Origin: Mixophyes australis
Taxonomy: Eukaryota > Chordata > Amphibia > Anura > Limnodynastidae
DNA: 64,000 nt
Assembly (NCBI GenBank): GCA_036250195.1
Contig: JAVHZZ010000010.1
Span: 108,490,278-108,554,277 of the forward strand
Direction of reading: 5' to 3'
The notes under the pieces: model-generated
What the model was told of the DNA's origin: nothing
What the model saw: only the letters and a program-made list of their open reading frames with translations
The model's database searches: none
Position numbers and translations under genes: made by a program
Shown here: positions 46,501-55,539 of the stretch, piece after piece
How positions within the stretch are numbered: position 1 is the first letter of the stretch
Layout of the letters: each line of letters begins with the position of its first letter

Positions 46501-47205
46501 GCTAATAACAAGAACCTCAGCTTCCTTCTCCTGGTCTCCATCATGCTGAGCTTCCTCTGTGTGTTCCTGTTCCTCGGTCGTCCTGTGGATATAACCTGCA
46601 TGCTGCGTCAGATATCTTTTGGAATCCTCTTCTCCATAGCTGTCTCCTCTGTGTTGGCCAAGACTATCATGGTTTGCATCGCTTTCAAAGCCACCAAACC
46701 CAGCAGTATGTGGAGAAAATGGATGGGAGTGAAACTGCCCAATTGTGTAGTCCTTATCTGCTCATCTGTCCAAGTTATAATCTGTATTAGTTGGTTGTCT
46801 ATCTCTCCCCCCTTCCAGGAGCTGGACACACACTCTTATCAGGGACAGATCATCGTTCAGTGTAATGAAGGCTCAGTTATTGGGTTCTACTCTGTCCTGG
46901 GTTATATGGGGGTTCTGGCAGCTGTGAGTTTTATTACAGCCTTTATAGCCCGGACATTACCGGACAGTTTTAATGAGGCCAAATACATCACCTTCAGCAT
47001 GCTGGTGTTCTGCAGTGTCTGGATTGCAATGATCCCGGCTTATCTGAGCACCAAAGGGAAATACATGGTGGCTGTGGAGATCTTTTCCATATTGACCTCA
47101 AACGCTGGACTTTTAGGCTGTATATTTTTTCCCAAATGTTATATTATATTATGTAGACCTGAACTGAATAGAAAATTACATTTGTTTGACAACAGGAAAT
47201 CATGA
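34314..47205 (+). CDS. V2R-type vomeronasal receptor, gene B (complete, 869 aa)
   Basis: Exons 34314-34561, 38114-38405, 40577-41386, 42784-43011, 44078-44201 and 46298-47205 join in phases 2,0,0,0,1 to 2610 nt with no stop before 47203-47205. Residues 1 to about 30 are a signal peptide, to 526 the Venus-flytrap ligand-binding domain, and 527-588 a linker with nine cysteines (532, 536, 551, 552, 555, 558, 572, 575, 588). About 605-850 are seven helices ending in the motif PKCYIIL and RPELN. The six-exon plan and length are those of V2R genes. It should signal through a G protein in vomeronasal neurons; the ligand is unknown. In-frame ATGs at 34176 and 34206 were not used because the same frame is closed by a stop in gene A. 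A poly(A) signal, AATAAA, lies at 47214. Confidence 0.93.
35234..36750. mobile_element. DNA element with GGGCCTGATTTATCAAGG inverted ends
   Basis: The left end GGGCCTGATTTATCAAGG and the right end CCTTGATGAATCAGGCC are inverted repeats. The flanks (TAT to the left, TTA to the right) do not give a clean duplication. About half its length is a second element inserted at 35767-36604. The inner left arm has GTGCGTATTATCCGC and the right arm GTGCGTTCTG; no transposase is visible. Confidence 0.65.
35767..36604. mobile_element. Nested hAT-like non-autonomous element (CAGGGGTGTAGG ends)
   Basis: Ends CAGGGGTGTAGGAACC and GCCCTACACCCCTG are inverted. The flanking 8-mers GACATATC and GGTGTATC match at five of eight positions, which an old hAT insertion would allow. 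Runs of G and C just inside each end and AT-rich DNA between fit a non-coding passenger. Confidence 0.6.
38114..38405 (+). CDS. Gene B exon 2
   Basis: 292 nt from TTATAG/C to TCACAT/GTAAGT. It reads PSPAYYKNVLTFQFAIEQFN, NITLGYHVYDSCSD, GPGHMVPNYSC and IGDHHSVTTLPIAKLLGV. It is too interrupted by splice sites to show as a long ATG-initiated frame, but it is fully open. Confidence 0.92.
38406..40576 (+). other. Intron 2 of gene B
   Basis: 2.2 kb, over half of it a minus-strand LINE (38565-39780). The remainder is AT-rich with nothing recognised. Confidence 0.6.
38565..39780 (-). repeat. L2/CR1-type LINE, C-terminal ORF2 fragment
   Basis: Minus-strand frames hold successive parts of ORF2: HPPIFTTSSQICLTINNTTI and VRCLGVKLDFTLCFIPNTL, then LPIIASSSALTTATLCNLAF, then PESNLNYSSLPTKPSRTHPF and SFWPLRSASDLRLDSLIHLS. 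They are in the right order but several frames. A tail, TATTATTATTAATTAGATAT on the plus strand at 38569, marks its 3' end. It is antisense to gene B within intron 2. Confidence 0.75.
40577..41386 (+). CDS. Gene B exon 3
   Basis: 270 codons from TTATAG/ATCAGT to CAGCAG/GTAACA. It starts ISYGATNSALGDRNFYPTFF and includes FEWKWIGVIASNDDSG, RRGICVAFTIK, VIIFCGTFS, DRTIVLSPNWANN and CCSPNPACCYYGS. Residues 181-450 of the receptor. Confidence 0.93.
41387..42783 (+). other. Intron 3 of gene B
   Basis: 1.4 kb, of which 547 bp is a solo LTR (41615-42161). The rest is unremarkable. Confidence 0.6.
41615..42161 (-). mobile_element. Solo LTR with 4-bp target duplication
   Basis: Begins TGTGACACAACACTG and ends CCTTTGTCACA, the TG...CA form of an LTR, and is flanked by ATAC on both sides (41611-41614 and 42162-42165). 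On the minus strand a TTTATAAAG box (near 41875) comes about 190 bp before an AATAAAAG poly(A) signal (near 41682), which sets the orientation. No internal genes remain, so recombination between two LTRs probably removed them. Whether it comes from a Ty3-type element or an endogenous retrovirus is not decidable from the LTR. Confidence 0.75.
42784..43011 (+). CDS. Gene B exon 4
   Basis: 76 codons from TTAAAG/TTACAT to CAG/GTTAGG. It reads LHHYLKNLRYSYEDDSPLVF, ILNWIVTETMEVISWRVGEF and ERTITWKNSVNQ. Residues 451-526. Confidence 0.9.
43012..44077 (+). other. Intron 4 of gene B
   Basis: 1.07 kb. Its second half (43570-43985) is an old repeat also seen in the corresponding intron of the gene C remnant. 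Confidence 0.6.
43570..43985 (+). repeat. Old LINE-like repeat in intron 4 of gene B
   Basis: Contains GTCACTGATAAGACCTCACC, GAGAAGGGCGACTAAAATGG and ATGGATCCATAGAATAGTCT, then CCAAGAGTTGTGCTGGGGAG. The same order of phrases occurs at 55540-55568 plus 56101-56290. A frame like LQELKMSSLEEIEFEKMRG suggests a decayed coding repeat, which I cannot assign to a family. Confidence 0.5.
44078..44201 (+). CDS. Gene B exon 5 (cysteine-rich linker)
   Basis: 124 nt, entering in phase 0 (ATCACAG/ATC) and leaving in phase 1 (ACTG/GTACAT). It reads IPDSRCSEMCLPGSRKISRP and HPCCYDCAPCSEGEISNTT, giving six of the nine linker cysteines. The linker passes the closing of the ligand domain to the membrane helices. 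Confidence 0.92.
44455..44660. mobile_element. Possible MITE with GGCAAAC / GTTTGCC ends
   Basis: CATAGGCAAACCGAGGGGGT on the left and ACCTGTGTTTGCCCCTG on the right are roughly inverted, each followed inwards by a G/C run (AGGGGGTTTCC, GAAACCCCCCT). Flanking duplication is not clear. Confidence 0.4.
45160..45234 (+). repeat. LINE 3' tail with (AAT)n
   Basis: TGTACGGCGCTGCGGAGCAC, then ACAAATCTACGACAATAATA and an (AAT) run. It matches the end of the LINE at 32140-32915. Confidence 0.65.
46298..47205 (+). CDS. Gene B exon 6 (7TM domain)
   Basis: Starts after TTTGCAG with DNENCIKCQDDEWPN (last linker cysteines). The seven helices then sit at residues of about 606-628, 639-661, 672-696, 715-735, 760-783, 796-816 and 823-850. 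TM6-TM7 carry [20 protein letters not shown] and [19 protein letters not shown]. The end is [16 protein letters not shown] and a 10-residue tail. All helices are intact. Confidence 0.95.
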
Positions 47206-47820
47206 AGTTCTGAAATAAAACTGCATATGTTTCCAGATATAATAACCTTATCTGTAATGATAATGATTTAATATAAGTAGTGCTGGTAAAGGAAAATATA
47301 AATAAAATTTTTAAACATAAAAAATGCATTGATATGAGCAAGTCACATAATAAACATATCACTATACAATATATGCAATAGTAATTTTATTAGTACGAGG
47401 AAACAGTCTTCAGATGCAATCAAAGGGTTTTAGCAACAATTTTGTAAGCTGTAAAAAAGTTATACTGGGAACCAGTTCTATGAACAACGCAGGAATTGCA
47501 CTTCAGGAAGAGGAGGGAAACACTGTCATCTATTCTGCTTCCAAAATCACTACTAAAATGTCATGGCCAAGGATATCCTTGTTTTTTCTTCAGTATAGAG
47601 AAAAATTATAATCACCTACCTGGTCCATTGATTGCGCTCTTTCATGTTAAGAGGACACGTTTTGAGAATAAAAAATTTAATTCAAGCTGATGTAATACTT
47701 TATAAATGATTTCAACTCAACCTTGTTACTGATTTGAATTTTTGCATTTGTCTCCTTAAATTATGCTAAATACTCAGCTAGTCTTGATTTAACAGCAACA
47801 GCCGCAGCATGGGGTTCACT
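47206..47820. other. 3' flank of gene B
   Basis: Poly(A) signal AATAAA at 47214-47219, nine bases after the stop, with further AATAAA copies near 47301. It should include the 3' end of the transcript. Nothing else is recognised. Confidence 0.5.
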
Positions 47821-48026
47821 TGAGGCAGCACGGTGGCTCAGTGGTTAGCACTTCTGCCTCACAGCACTGGGGTCATGAGTTCAATTCCCATCCATGTCCT
47901 TATCTGTGTGGAGTTTCTATGTTCTCCCCGTGTTTGCGTCGGTCTCCTCTGGGTGCTCCAGTTTCCTCCCACACTCCAAAAATATACTGGTAGGTTAATT
48001 GATTTCTATCAAATTGACCCTAGTCT

Positions 48027-48058
<32 letters not shown>

Positions 48059-48175
48059 CAGGGAATTTAGACTGTAAGGTCCAATGGGGCAGGGACTGAT
48101 GTGAGTGAGTTCTCTGTACAGCGCTGTGGAATTAGTGGCACTATATAAATAAATGATGATGATGATGATAATGAT
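47821..48175 (+). repeat. Full-length tRNA-derived SINE
   Basis: The tRNA-like head has an A box in GTGGCTCAGTGGTTAGCAC and a B box in GGTCATGAGTTCAATTCCC. The body CTCCCCGTGTTTGCG, CCTCTGGGTGCTCCAGTTTC and CTCCCACACTCC is the conserved central domain shared by V-SINE/DANA-like families of fish and amphibians. A (TG)n run at 48025-48058 follows. The tail, GCGCTGTGGAATTAGTGGCA and (GAT)n, resembles the local LINE tails. It has no protein-coding role. Confidence 0.85.
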
Positions 48176-48261
48176 AATATGCCTACCCCATGGCAAATCC
48201 CAGAGCCCCTCCTGGCACATATGGGCAGTGGGTGTCAGAGTAATTGTGTATATTGTTATAG

Positions 48262-48387
48262 GTTTGTTGAACTACTAGTCCCAGCAAGCCTTGGCAGCCA
48301 TTAACTGCTTGGACAATGTTGGTACTTGCAGAACTATACGCACCAGCATTCTGTGGCAGGACTGCTGAACCTTGTTGTTCCACAAAC
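48262..48387. mobile_element. Possible small MITE (GTTTGTTGAAC ends)
   Basis: GTTTGTTGAACTACTAGTCCCA and GTTGTTCCACAAAC are inverted ends of a 126-bp stretch. ATA lies on both sides. Confidence 0.4.
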
Positions 48388-48539
48388 ATAACCAATAGAA
48401 TGAAAACACAAGCAATGAATCCCTTGTTTTTTTTCCATTTTTTTATATACATAATTCCAAAGGATAACTTCATCTATGGTGTAATCAAAAGAATAAAATA
48501 AAAATACCATCAGAGACCAGCACAAATATGTCTTATGGT

Positions 48540-49480
48540 AAATATCATTGAACACAATCGAGCCAGAGTATTCTTATACATCTACCAATGCATGCGAGAC
48601 ACATTATTGTACCGGACGCATTCCATAGACCAGCATCTGCAACACACAGTGTGGTACGATATTTAAGGTTTCAATTTATCTGAGTGAACTGTTAGGTTCA
48701 TATGCGTTTGACACATTTTCCATACTTACTGTGTGTGATAGCTAAATGATATCTATCACATAGAGCTAGACAAGCCTTTTCCGCTCGACCAATCTCAAAC
48801 TGTTGTCTCATGAAGGCTGCTTGTGTTTTCCTGAGCGGTGAAGGTTTGTCCAGGTCAATTCAGTTTTAAAGTCATTTTCAAACAGCACTGTGAAGAATTT
48901 GATGATGATGAAGATGCTGAAGATGCCGGTTGCTTCGTTAATTGCAGCACATCCATTCACAACACTACATAGTAGAATACACCAATGTGTTTCTTTTTAC
49001 CAGTGCACATTGGTGTGTTATATATATGTGCATATCTAGTGGATCACACAGCTGCAGTAAATGCCTTTGAACTAAATGGAGCCAGAGAAGCTTTATGCAT
49101 CCACAGATGCATTGACATGTATTACATATAATGCATTTCTGCACCAGACACATCCATAAACATCTGCAGTACAGTTCCGTACAATATCACAGTATGTTTT
49201 TTTTACCCGAGTGCACTGTTATACTATGATGCATTGTATACATCTACTGGACATGACAACTGAATATCATTCAACATGATGGAGCCAGATCATCCTTATG
49301 TATCAACCAGGGCAATGTTATGCTATTTGCACCAGACGCATCTCTATGCCAGCAGTGCAATTCATTGTAATACGATATTAAGCATGTTTTTATTTTCTTT
49401 ACATGAGAGCACTGATATAATATGTGTATCACACATTTTACCCATGTATTTTACGCCCATGATTTCCATATGATTGATGA
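48540..49480. repeat. Degenerate ~205-bp tandem repeat
   Basis: Recurring phrases start units at about 48543 (ATCATTGAACACAATCGAGC), 49061 (GCCTTTGAACTAAATGGAGC) and 49266 (ATCATTCAACATGATGGAGC). Each is followed by AGCCAGA, TTATGxATC and, 70-100 bp on, CACCAGACxCATC (CACCAGACACATC at 49142, CACCAGACGCATC at 49331). The last two units are 205 bp apart. Further weak units lie near 49730 and 51715. No known family comes to mind. Confidence 0.5.
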
Positions 49481-49484
49481 TGAT

Positions 49485-50820
49485 AGCCAAGTCTATTGAA
49501 TAAATTTCCTGGAAACACAATATTAACACTTATGTATAATATATAATCATCTCACCCTGGTGGAGGAGCAGCCTGTAGTGTTTTGATGCCATATATAATA
49601 CTAGTCTTGTAAGTTACATTGTATCAATCCCAATTAATAAATGAGCTTGATCAATTACAAATTCTAGTCTTTTACCATCCTTGCCGTCCGATTATATATA
49701 AATATTTTCCATAACTACTGGACCTGAAAGCTAAATGCCATTAGATCGATAGAAATGCGTCAAATCTCAACCGTAATACTAACATTATGCAGTATTTCAT
49801 CAGATTCTGACAAAAACAACAAGAGCAATGTGTGCGATTAAGGATTATATGACATGCAATAGTACTCGTTATATACCTTAAATTATATTATATTATTAAC
49901 AAGCCCAATTTACATTTATAATGGTTATGTTGCAACACATATGTTGCATACTAGTTGCCAATACTTATAAGAAGCACAGGTGGAAGCAGAGTAATATCTC
50001 TCACAAAAGTTATAGATTTACTTAAGCTATAGGTCACTGTGAACAATAAGCAAATTATTCATCCAATTAATCAATCGTGTATACAGCATATGATGTGAAT
50101 GACACATATTCTCTCTTTATATAATTGGTGGTGCTATATAAATAAACAATGATAATATAGCATTTTTTTGTTTTATAAGAATATGTCTGGTATATTCACC
50201 TATGTTAGCATAGTTATAGTCTTTCAAATAACTATAAGTGATGACTGTATGCACTTTATTTGATTTTACTAATTAATGAATACTGTTTAATGGGTTAGCC
50301 AATTTACATTTATATTCAGCCTATTTAACACCTTCATTACATTGAAAATAACATAGCTGAACTATCCCCTAAGGAAGTCACGAGGTGCAACAAAATATCT
50401 TTGGACTTTTTCTGTACCTGGAAGCCTCATGCATTCCACAGTGGTATCAAAGACAAATTAAACTTTAGATTGTTTTAGAGAGACAAGCTATGGTATTTTA
50501 CTACTTTGATGTAGTGAAATACTGTTTTTTTTAATAAATTTATTTATACTACCATAGCCTGATCATTTATTAACCTTCAAGAGTGGGAGAGAAGGAGGCT
50601 TGAAAGAGAAAGAAAGTGTTAGATATTGAGGGTGGACAGAGAGGATATAAATAAAACAATAAATGACTGCCATATCACACATCACTTCAAGACTTGTTAT
50701 ATTGTGTATGTTACTGAGCTGTTATGTTTTAGTTATTTTTCAATTGATATTTGTAAATTGCTTATCCATGTTATTTTGAAAAATAAATTATTTTCAGAAT
50801 TGCTTCTGACTGTGACAACA
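49485..50820. other. Intergenic AT-rich DNA
   Basis: No gene found. A SINE-tail-like TGGTGCTATATAAATAAACA at 50130 suggests a small truncated copy. Confidence 0.4.
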
Positions 50821-50822
50821 TA

Positions 50823-51550
50823 CTTTAGGCTGACGGTCTGTTCACAAACTTACAGAACTAGTTGGTGGAGGTCTTCACCTTTAGCAGCCGCCTTTCCCAT
50901 AGAGCTTTATACGCTCACCGGTACTCAGATGCCCCAGGACTTAACTCCAGACGTAGTGCAAGTTTGTAATGCAGAACCGTAGCGGCAGGCTAGGAAACAG
51001 AGTAGATGGCAGCAGATGGTCACACATAAGCTGAGGTCAGAGGACACTAGAAAGCAGAATGGTCAGATAATACGCAAAGGCCACGGTCACAGGCAACACA
51101 GTGGGGTCCAAGGTACAGGCCAAAGGGTCAGGGCCACAGGCAAGCAGGCAAGGTCCAAGGTACAAGCAGGGGTCATACACAGTAGTCAATCCAAAAGGCT
51201 TTCACCAAGCACAGCAGCACAGGAGCAGGTTAACTGACAGGGAAACTGGACACTATAACCGGTAGGGAGGCTAAGCCCTTCTTGCCTTAAATACAGCTAC
51301 TGGCCAATCAGGGTTTTGCCCTGTAAACACCCCCAGGAGATGATTAATTTAAACAAGGGCTCAATCAGCCCGCCGGCTGTTTAGAATTGCCGGGGCGCAA
51401 GAGCAGTATTATCGGCGTCCGGCCGTTGACCTGGCAATGGTCGGACTGAATACAGGAAGTGACGTCTCGGTCATAAAGGAGACAGCCGGGATGCCCACAG
51501 AATGCAGAAGAGAGTCGCGGCATTGCCCGCGGCCGCGGTGGCTCCTGACA
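50823..51550 (-). repeat. GC-rich interspersed repeat, possibly an LTR remnant
   Basis: A GC-rich island between AT-rich flanks. Internal short repeats (CAAGGTACAGGCCAAAGGGT, CAGGCAAGGTCCAAGGTACA) and a sharp right end at GCGGCCGCGGTGGCTCCTGA mark it off. ACATACT occurs at both edges (50818 and 51550). No coding domain is visible and the family is unknown to me. Confidence 0.4.
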
Positions 51551-51699
51551 CATACTGCATATTTTTAGTGCTTTGGTTGCGATTTTAGGCTCATAAAATC
51601 TATCAGTCTACTTGTGTATTTTTGATTTGGGATATCTCTGTATCTGGGCAACACTCGCAGCTGCACCATCGCTACAGACGTCCAGAGCGCTGATACATA

Positions 51700-52040
51700 T
51701 ATAATTTATAAGCTAAATGCCTTTGAACACAATTGAGAAAAGGACTAAATGCTGCCAGGAAAGACCTATGCTTCTACAAGTACAATGTTATAATTGTACC
51801 TTGTGTTATGTGCATGATATATTTTACACACTTATTATATCTCATAGCTGACTGACATTTAACTGAATGGAACCAATCAAGGCTTCACCGCTCAAAGAGT
51901 CCCAAACAGTTTTCTGCACAGGGTGATTGTGATTGGCTGAGTGGAAAATGTTTGACCGGTTCTATTTAGTTCAAAGTCATTTTCAGATAGCTTGGGAAAG
52001 AAGTTGGTGATGATGATGATTGTTGCACTTTTACTAGTGT
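51700..52040. repeat. Second block of the ~205-bp repeat plus leader-like segment
   Basis: AAGCTAAATGCCTTTGAACA near 51711 begins a unit of the repeat seen at 48.5-49.5 kb. AAAGTCATTTTCAGATAGC and GATGATGATGATT follow near 51975-52020, as AAAGTCATTTTCAAACAGC and GATGATGATGAAG do at 48870-48915. The frame from 51992 begins with a signal-peptide-like MMMIVALLLVFLHYS; its product would be only 61 residues. I do not call it a gene. Confidence 0.4.
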
Positions 52041-52410
52041 TTCTACACTATTCTGTACACACTTCCTATCCTAATGCTATGACTATATTACTACTGTTAC
52101 GTCCACTCATTATTAAAAATGAAAGTAATACGTGTAAAATAACAATCACATTTAGAAAAAAACTAGGACCTTTATAGAAAAAAAATGAATAATAGTAAAT
52201 TAATAATTAATTAATCAAGAACAGTAATATTAACCATAAAAGTAAAAAAAAAATAAACCTGTACCATCAAAAAAGCATTTGGTCTAGACCAGCTCTTCAG
52301 TGTGCTTAATTATTCATTGAGCAAATGTCACAATGGCAAATTGCCTAACGATGTTCCTGAGTGACTCTCTCTGCCTTTGGGCCGACTGTCTGCCTCTTGT
52401 GTCCAGCACC

Positions 52411-52545
52411 TGAGTATTATTATTATTATTATTATCGTTTATTTGTAAGGCGCCATAAGGTTTCCGCAGCGCCGTACATGGTACAAACAGTAGACTATAC
52501 AGGGTAAGACAGTACAGAACAATAAACACAAAGTACCAGTACTTC
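52411..52545 (-). repeat. LINE 3' tail, minus strand
   Basis: (ATT)n followed by TTATTTGTAAGGCGCCATAA and CCGCAGCGCCGTACATGG, the reverse complement of the tail at 32870-32915 and 45160-45234. Confidence 0.65.
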
Positions 52546-53238
52546 AGAAACTCCAGGCAAGTATGAGTATGAGGAGAAGCTATGTATGTTTTGCAACAAT
52601 TAAGGTCATGTAATATTTCTTGTCCTTTACTTAATATAACACTTTGATGTGACTTTTACGCTTTTGCACGATGCGCCTCTATAGATTCTTCCACTTTACA
52701 TTACCCTAGGCCCATTTCCCAATTGAAGAGGTGGCCCCACGATAAAGTAGCCATACACCTTGAAGTAATCTGGGTAGTGCAAAGTCAAAGGATATCCAGA
52801 ATGCATCCAGTTATAAGGTCATCTTTGAGCATCTTGCAGTGCACAGATCTTATTTTATATATATATATATATTCAATGATGAGGAATAGTTTGGACAGTT
52901 GGTCAGTGGCCACCTTCTTATGATAAAGCCTCCAGGTCCTGTTGCCCTAGGCCTGGGTCTGTGTGGCTTTGGGATAAATTTGAACATGTACAAATCTCTA
53001 TTTTTTTGTTATACAAGATTTTGTTTAACATGTTCAAACCCATACACGATTATAACACTTTTTCTCTATTTAGACATATGCACAATCACAATTTTGTAGA
53101 TTTAGTTTAGTTTTACTTGCAGCTCTCTGCATTCATATTTTTATTAAATGTACAGAAGCGTAAACATGTATTGTGTATTAGACATTTTACGTTACCTGCA
53201 TATTCTGCACCAGCTTCATTTAATTTTTTATTTTAAAG

Positions 53239-53464
53239 TTACATCGCAATTTGAAGAATCTTACAGTTTCATTGCCAGATGGACCACACATAGGTTTTAA
53301 AGAAAATGGAGATTTTGCTAGTTCATATCGTATTTTAAACTGGGTAATGACAGGAAAACTGAAAGTGATAACAAGAGATGTTGGGGATTTTATCCTATCA
53401 GCTAAAGATCAGCAATTTTGGATTAATGAAAGTGCAATAATATGGAAGAACGGTTGTCAATCAG
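53239..53464 (+). pseudogene. Gene C exon 4, with 1-nt insertion
   Basis: Reads LHRNLKNLTVSLPDGPHIGF, ENGDFASSYRILNWVM and INESAIIWKNG after acceptor TTAAAG; then the extra base gives GCQSG and a stop (TAG) across the donor. It is clearly diverged from both gene A and gene B exon 4. Confidence 0.85.
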
Positions 53465-53830
53465 GTTAGATGAAATGGCTGTTTACTTACTATTTATTTA
53501 ACACACATTAATGGTCAATTTGCATTTACATTTCTATAAAGTGTATCTGTATAAATTATGTGTTCCAAAGTCAGATATAGAAATGTTTCACTTACCTATT
53601 TCTACCATGAAATATCACAAGTCTTTATCTTTATATTCCAAGGATGAAACCTATTTTAAGAAAGAGGAAATTGCCCCATTGCAGCTTTCCGTAGGACGCA
53701 TACTTGGACTCATGTATTGCTGCAGCCCTAACAGGAGAACGAGGGATCTATCGCATACAGGGCAGTAAGAAAGGTAATAATAATTGATAGCGAGGACAAT
53801 CACATCCTATAGTATAGCGAGTTGTCCATA

Positions 53831-54037
53831 GGGGGAATTCAATTCCCCCCGAAGTACCGCTGCGTAAAAACCTATTACCGTTATTACAATAATATTAAAC
53901 GGGCTTTCTGCTCGCAGCCCAGGGAGCTGCGAGCAAAAAGCCGGTGTTGAAACTACCACAATAACGGAATTTAAGCTCACTATTACAGTAATAACAGAAA
54001 TTATTTTTTACAGTAACGCGGCCAATTGAATCCCCCC
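53831..54037. mobile_element. MITE with GGGGGAATTCAATT ends
   Basis: GGGGGAATTCAATTCCCCCC on the left mirrors GGCCAATTGAATCCCCCC on the right. TA flanks both sides (53829-53830, 54038-54039). An inner hairpin, CTCGCAGCCCAGGGAGCTGC, lies near the middle. 207 bp and non-coding. Confidence 0.7.
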
Positions 54038-54039
54038 TA

Positions 54040-55047
54040 TGTGTCATTGTCATTCTGTGTGTCAGTCACTGTCGCTGTGAGTCTTTGTGTCCTTGTGTGT
54101 GTGTCATTATCGTTTTAAGGAACAGATTTCTTATTAAAAGAGAATTTTAATTAACACAGAATGAAAATGCTAAGGATGAGCGAAAATGTAAAAATTATTC
54201 TGTGGAATTTAGCAAGTTTCGCTTGAGGAACTTTGGCTTTAAATTTTCTTTACGAAATTCCCCATCTTGTTTGTTCTATTTGTACTTCACCTTATTGACT
54301 CGGTGGAACATGAAAAGAAAAAAACATTATTTATAAAATATTGTCCTATTGGGTTTATTATTTAGTTATGAGGCTTGGGAGTGTATTCACATATTAAAGC
54401 CTCAATGAATCTAAAGCTGATACATTTACTACTCTGAGAAAAAAAAAAAATTCCTAATATATTTCACAATTTGGTTACCTTTATATTTAATACAATTGTT
54501 ATAAATGAATAGATAACATTTTGGCTAAAGGCCAACAGAGAGAAAGCTGTATTACATGGTGTAAGCTGAAATGATGGGCAGGTAACCAGTGGAGTTCCTC
54601 CACATTAAGGGCATATTACTATAAATACAGGACTATTAATATATCAGTATTAGTTTAAAGGATAAGTGCTGACAACTGTCTTTTTGTTTTGTATTAATAT
54701 ATTAATTTATATTACTTTACGTAAAGGTATGTTCTTATTGCAGAGGATACCAAAATGTGTACCAGGACTAGGGCTGTTACCCCAAAAAGATTTAAACAAA
54801 TGCATTGCTTTACAGAATATAGGAGAAAAGACTAAGCTGTGAAATCTTCCATTTAATATGTCAAAATGTAATATAAAGCACATGGGACACACAAATACAA
54901 AAGCAAAATAAAAACAACTGAGGGACCATGGAGTTATAGTTTCAGTTGATGGAAAGGTCAGCAAGCAACATTTACAGACCTGCACTTTACACTTACTGTA
55001 GGTCATAGCTCTCACATTGAGGTCTTGTGAAGGCGAAAAGATTCATA
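54040..55047. other. Intron-like DNA of the gene C remnant
   Basis: AT-rich; a 102-codon minus-strand frame at 55015-54707 has no recognisable features. Confidence 0.35.
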
Positions 55048-55222
55048 GGGGTATATTTACTAAACTGCGGGTTTGAAAAAGTGGAGATGTTGCCTATAGC
55101 AACCAATCAGATTCTAGCTGTCATTTTGTAGAATGCACTAAACAAATGGTAATTAGAATCTGATTGGTTGCTATAAGCAACATCTCTACTTTTTCAAACC
55201 TACAGTTTAGTAAATATACCCC
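55048..55222. mobile_element. Palindromic MITE, copy 3 (best preserved)
   Basis: GGGGTATATTTACTAAACTG at the left and CAGTTTAGTAAATATACCCC at the right are perfect inverted repeats. AAAAAGTGGAGATGTTGCCT and its mirror lie inside. ATA flanks both ends (55045-55047, 55223-55225), a 3-bp duplication such as PIF/Harbinger elements make. Confidence 0.85.
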
Positions 55223-55539
55223 ATAGTTTGAATGGTTGGAATCATCTATGAAATGATCTTATTTTTATTTATGGAATAATATAATATTATCATTTTTAGG
55301 CAAATGTATTTGATCATTTTTTAATACTGCAGATCTTTTTAGAGTATTGTGTAAATTAATTTCTTATATTGTAGATATTATGATAATCTACCTCCCCAAC
55401 TTCTTCAACTGGTTCTCATCACTTTACAAGTGTCAAAATGTTTTGAGTTTTCTTCTAGCCGGGGGTCTCAGAAGAAAAAGAGAAATGGAAACCATTAACC
55501 GTCACCCAACAAGAGTACCACATATTGTCATTTCATAGG

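Noticed and set aside
46354..47205. A stand-alone 283-residue membrane protein
   Set aside because: It is the 7TM exon of gene B; the first residue is a leucine (TTG) inside the exon, which begins at 46298.
47821..47895. A tRNA gene
   Set aside because: The A- and B-box phrases belong to the head of a SINE; the body and tail of the SINE follow directly and the cloverleaf is degenerate.
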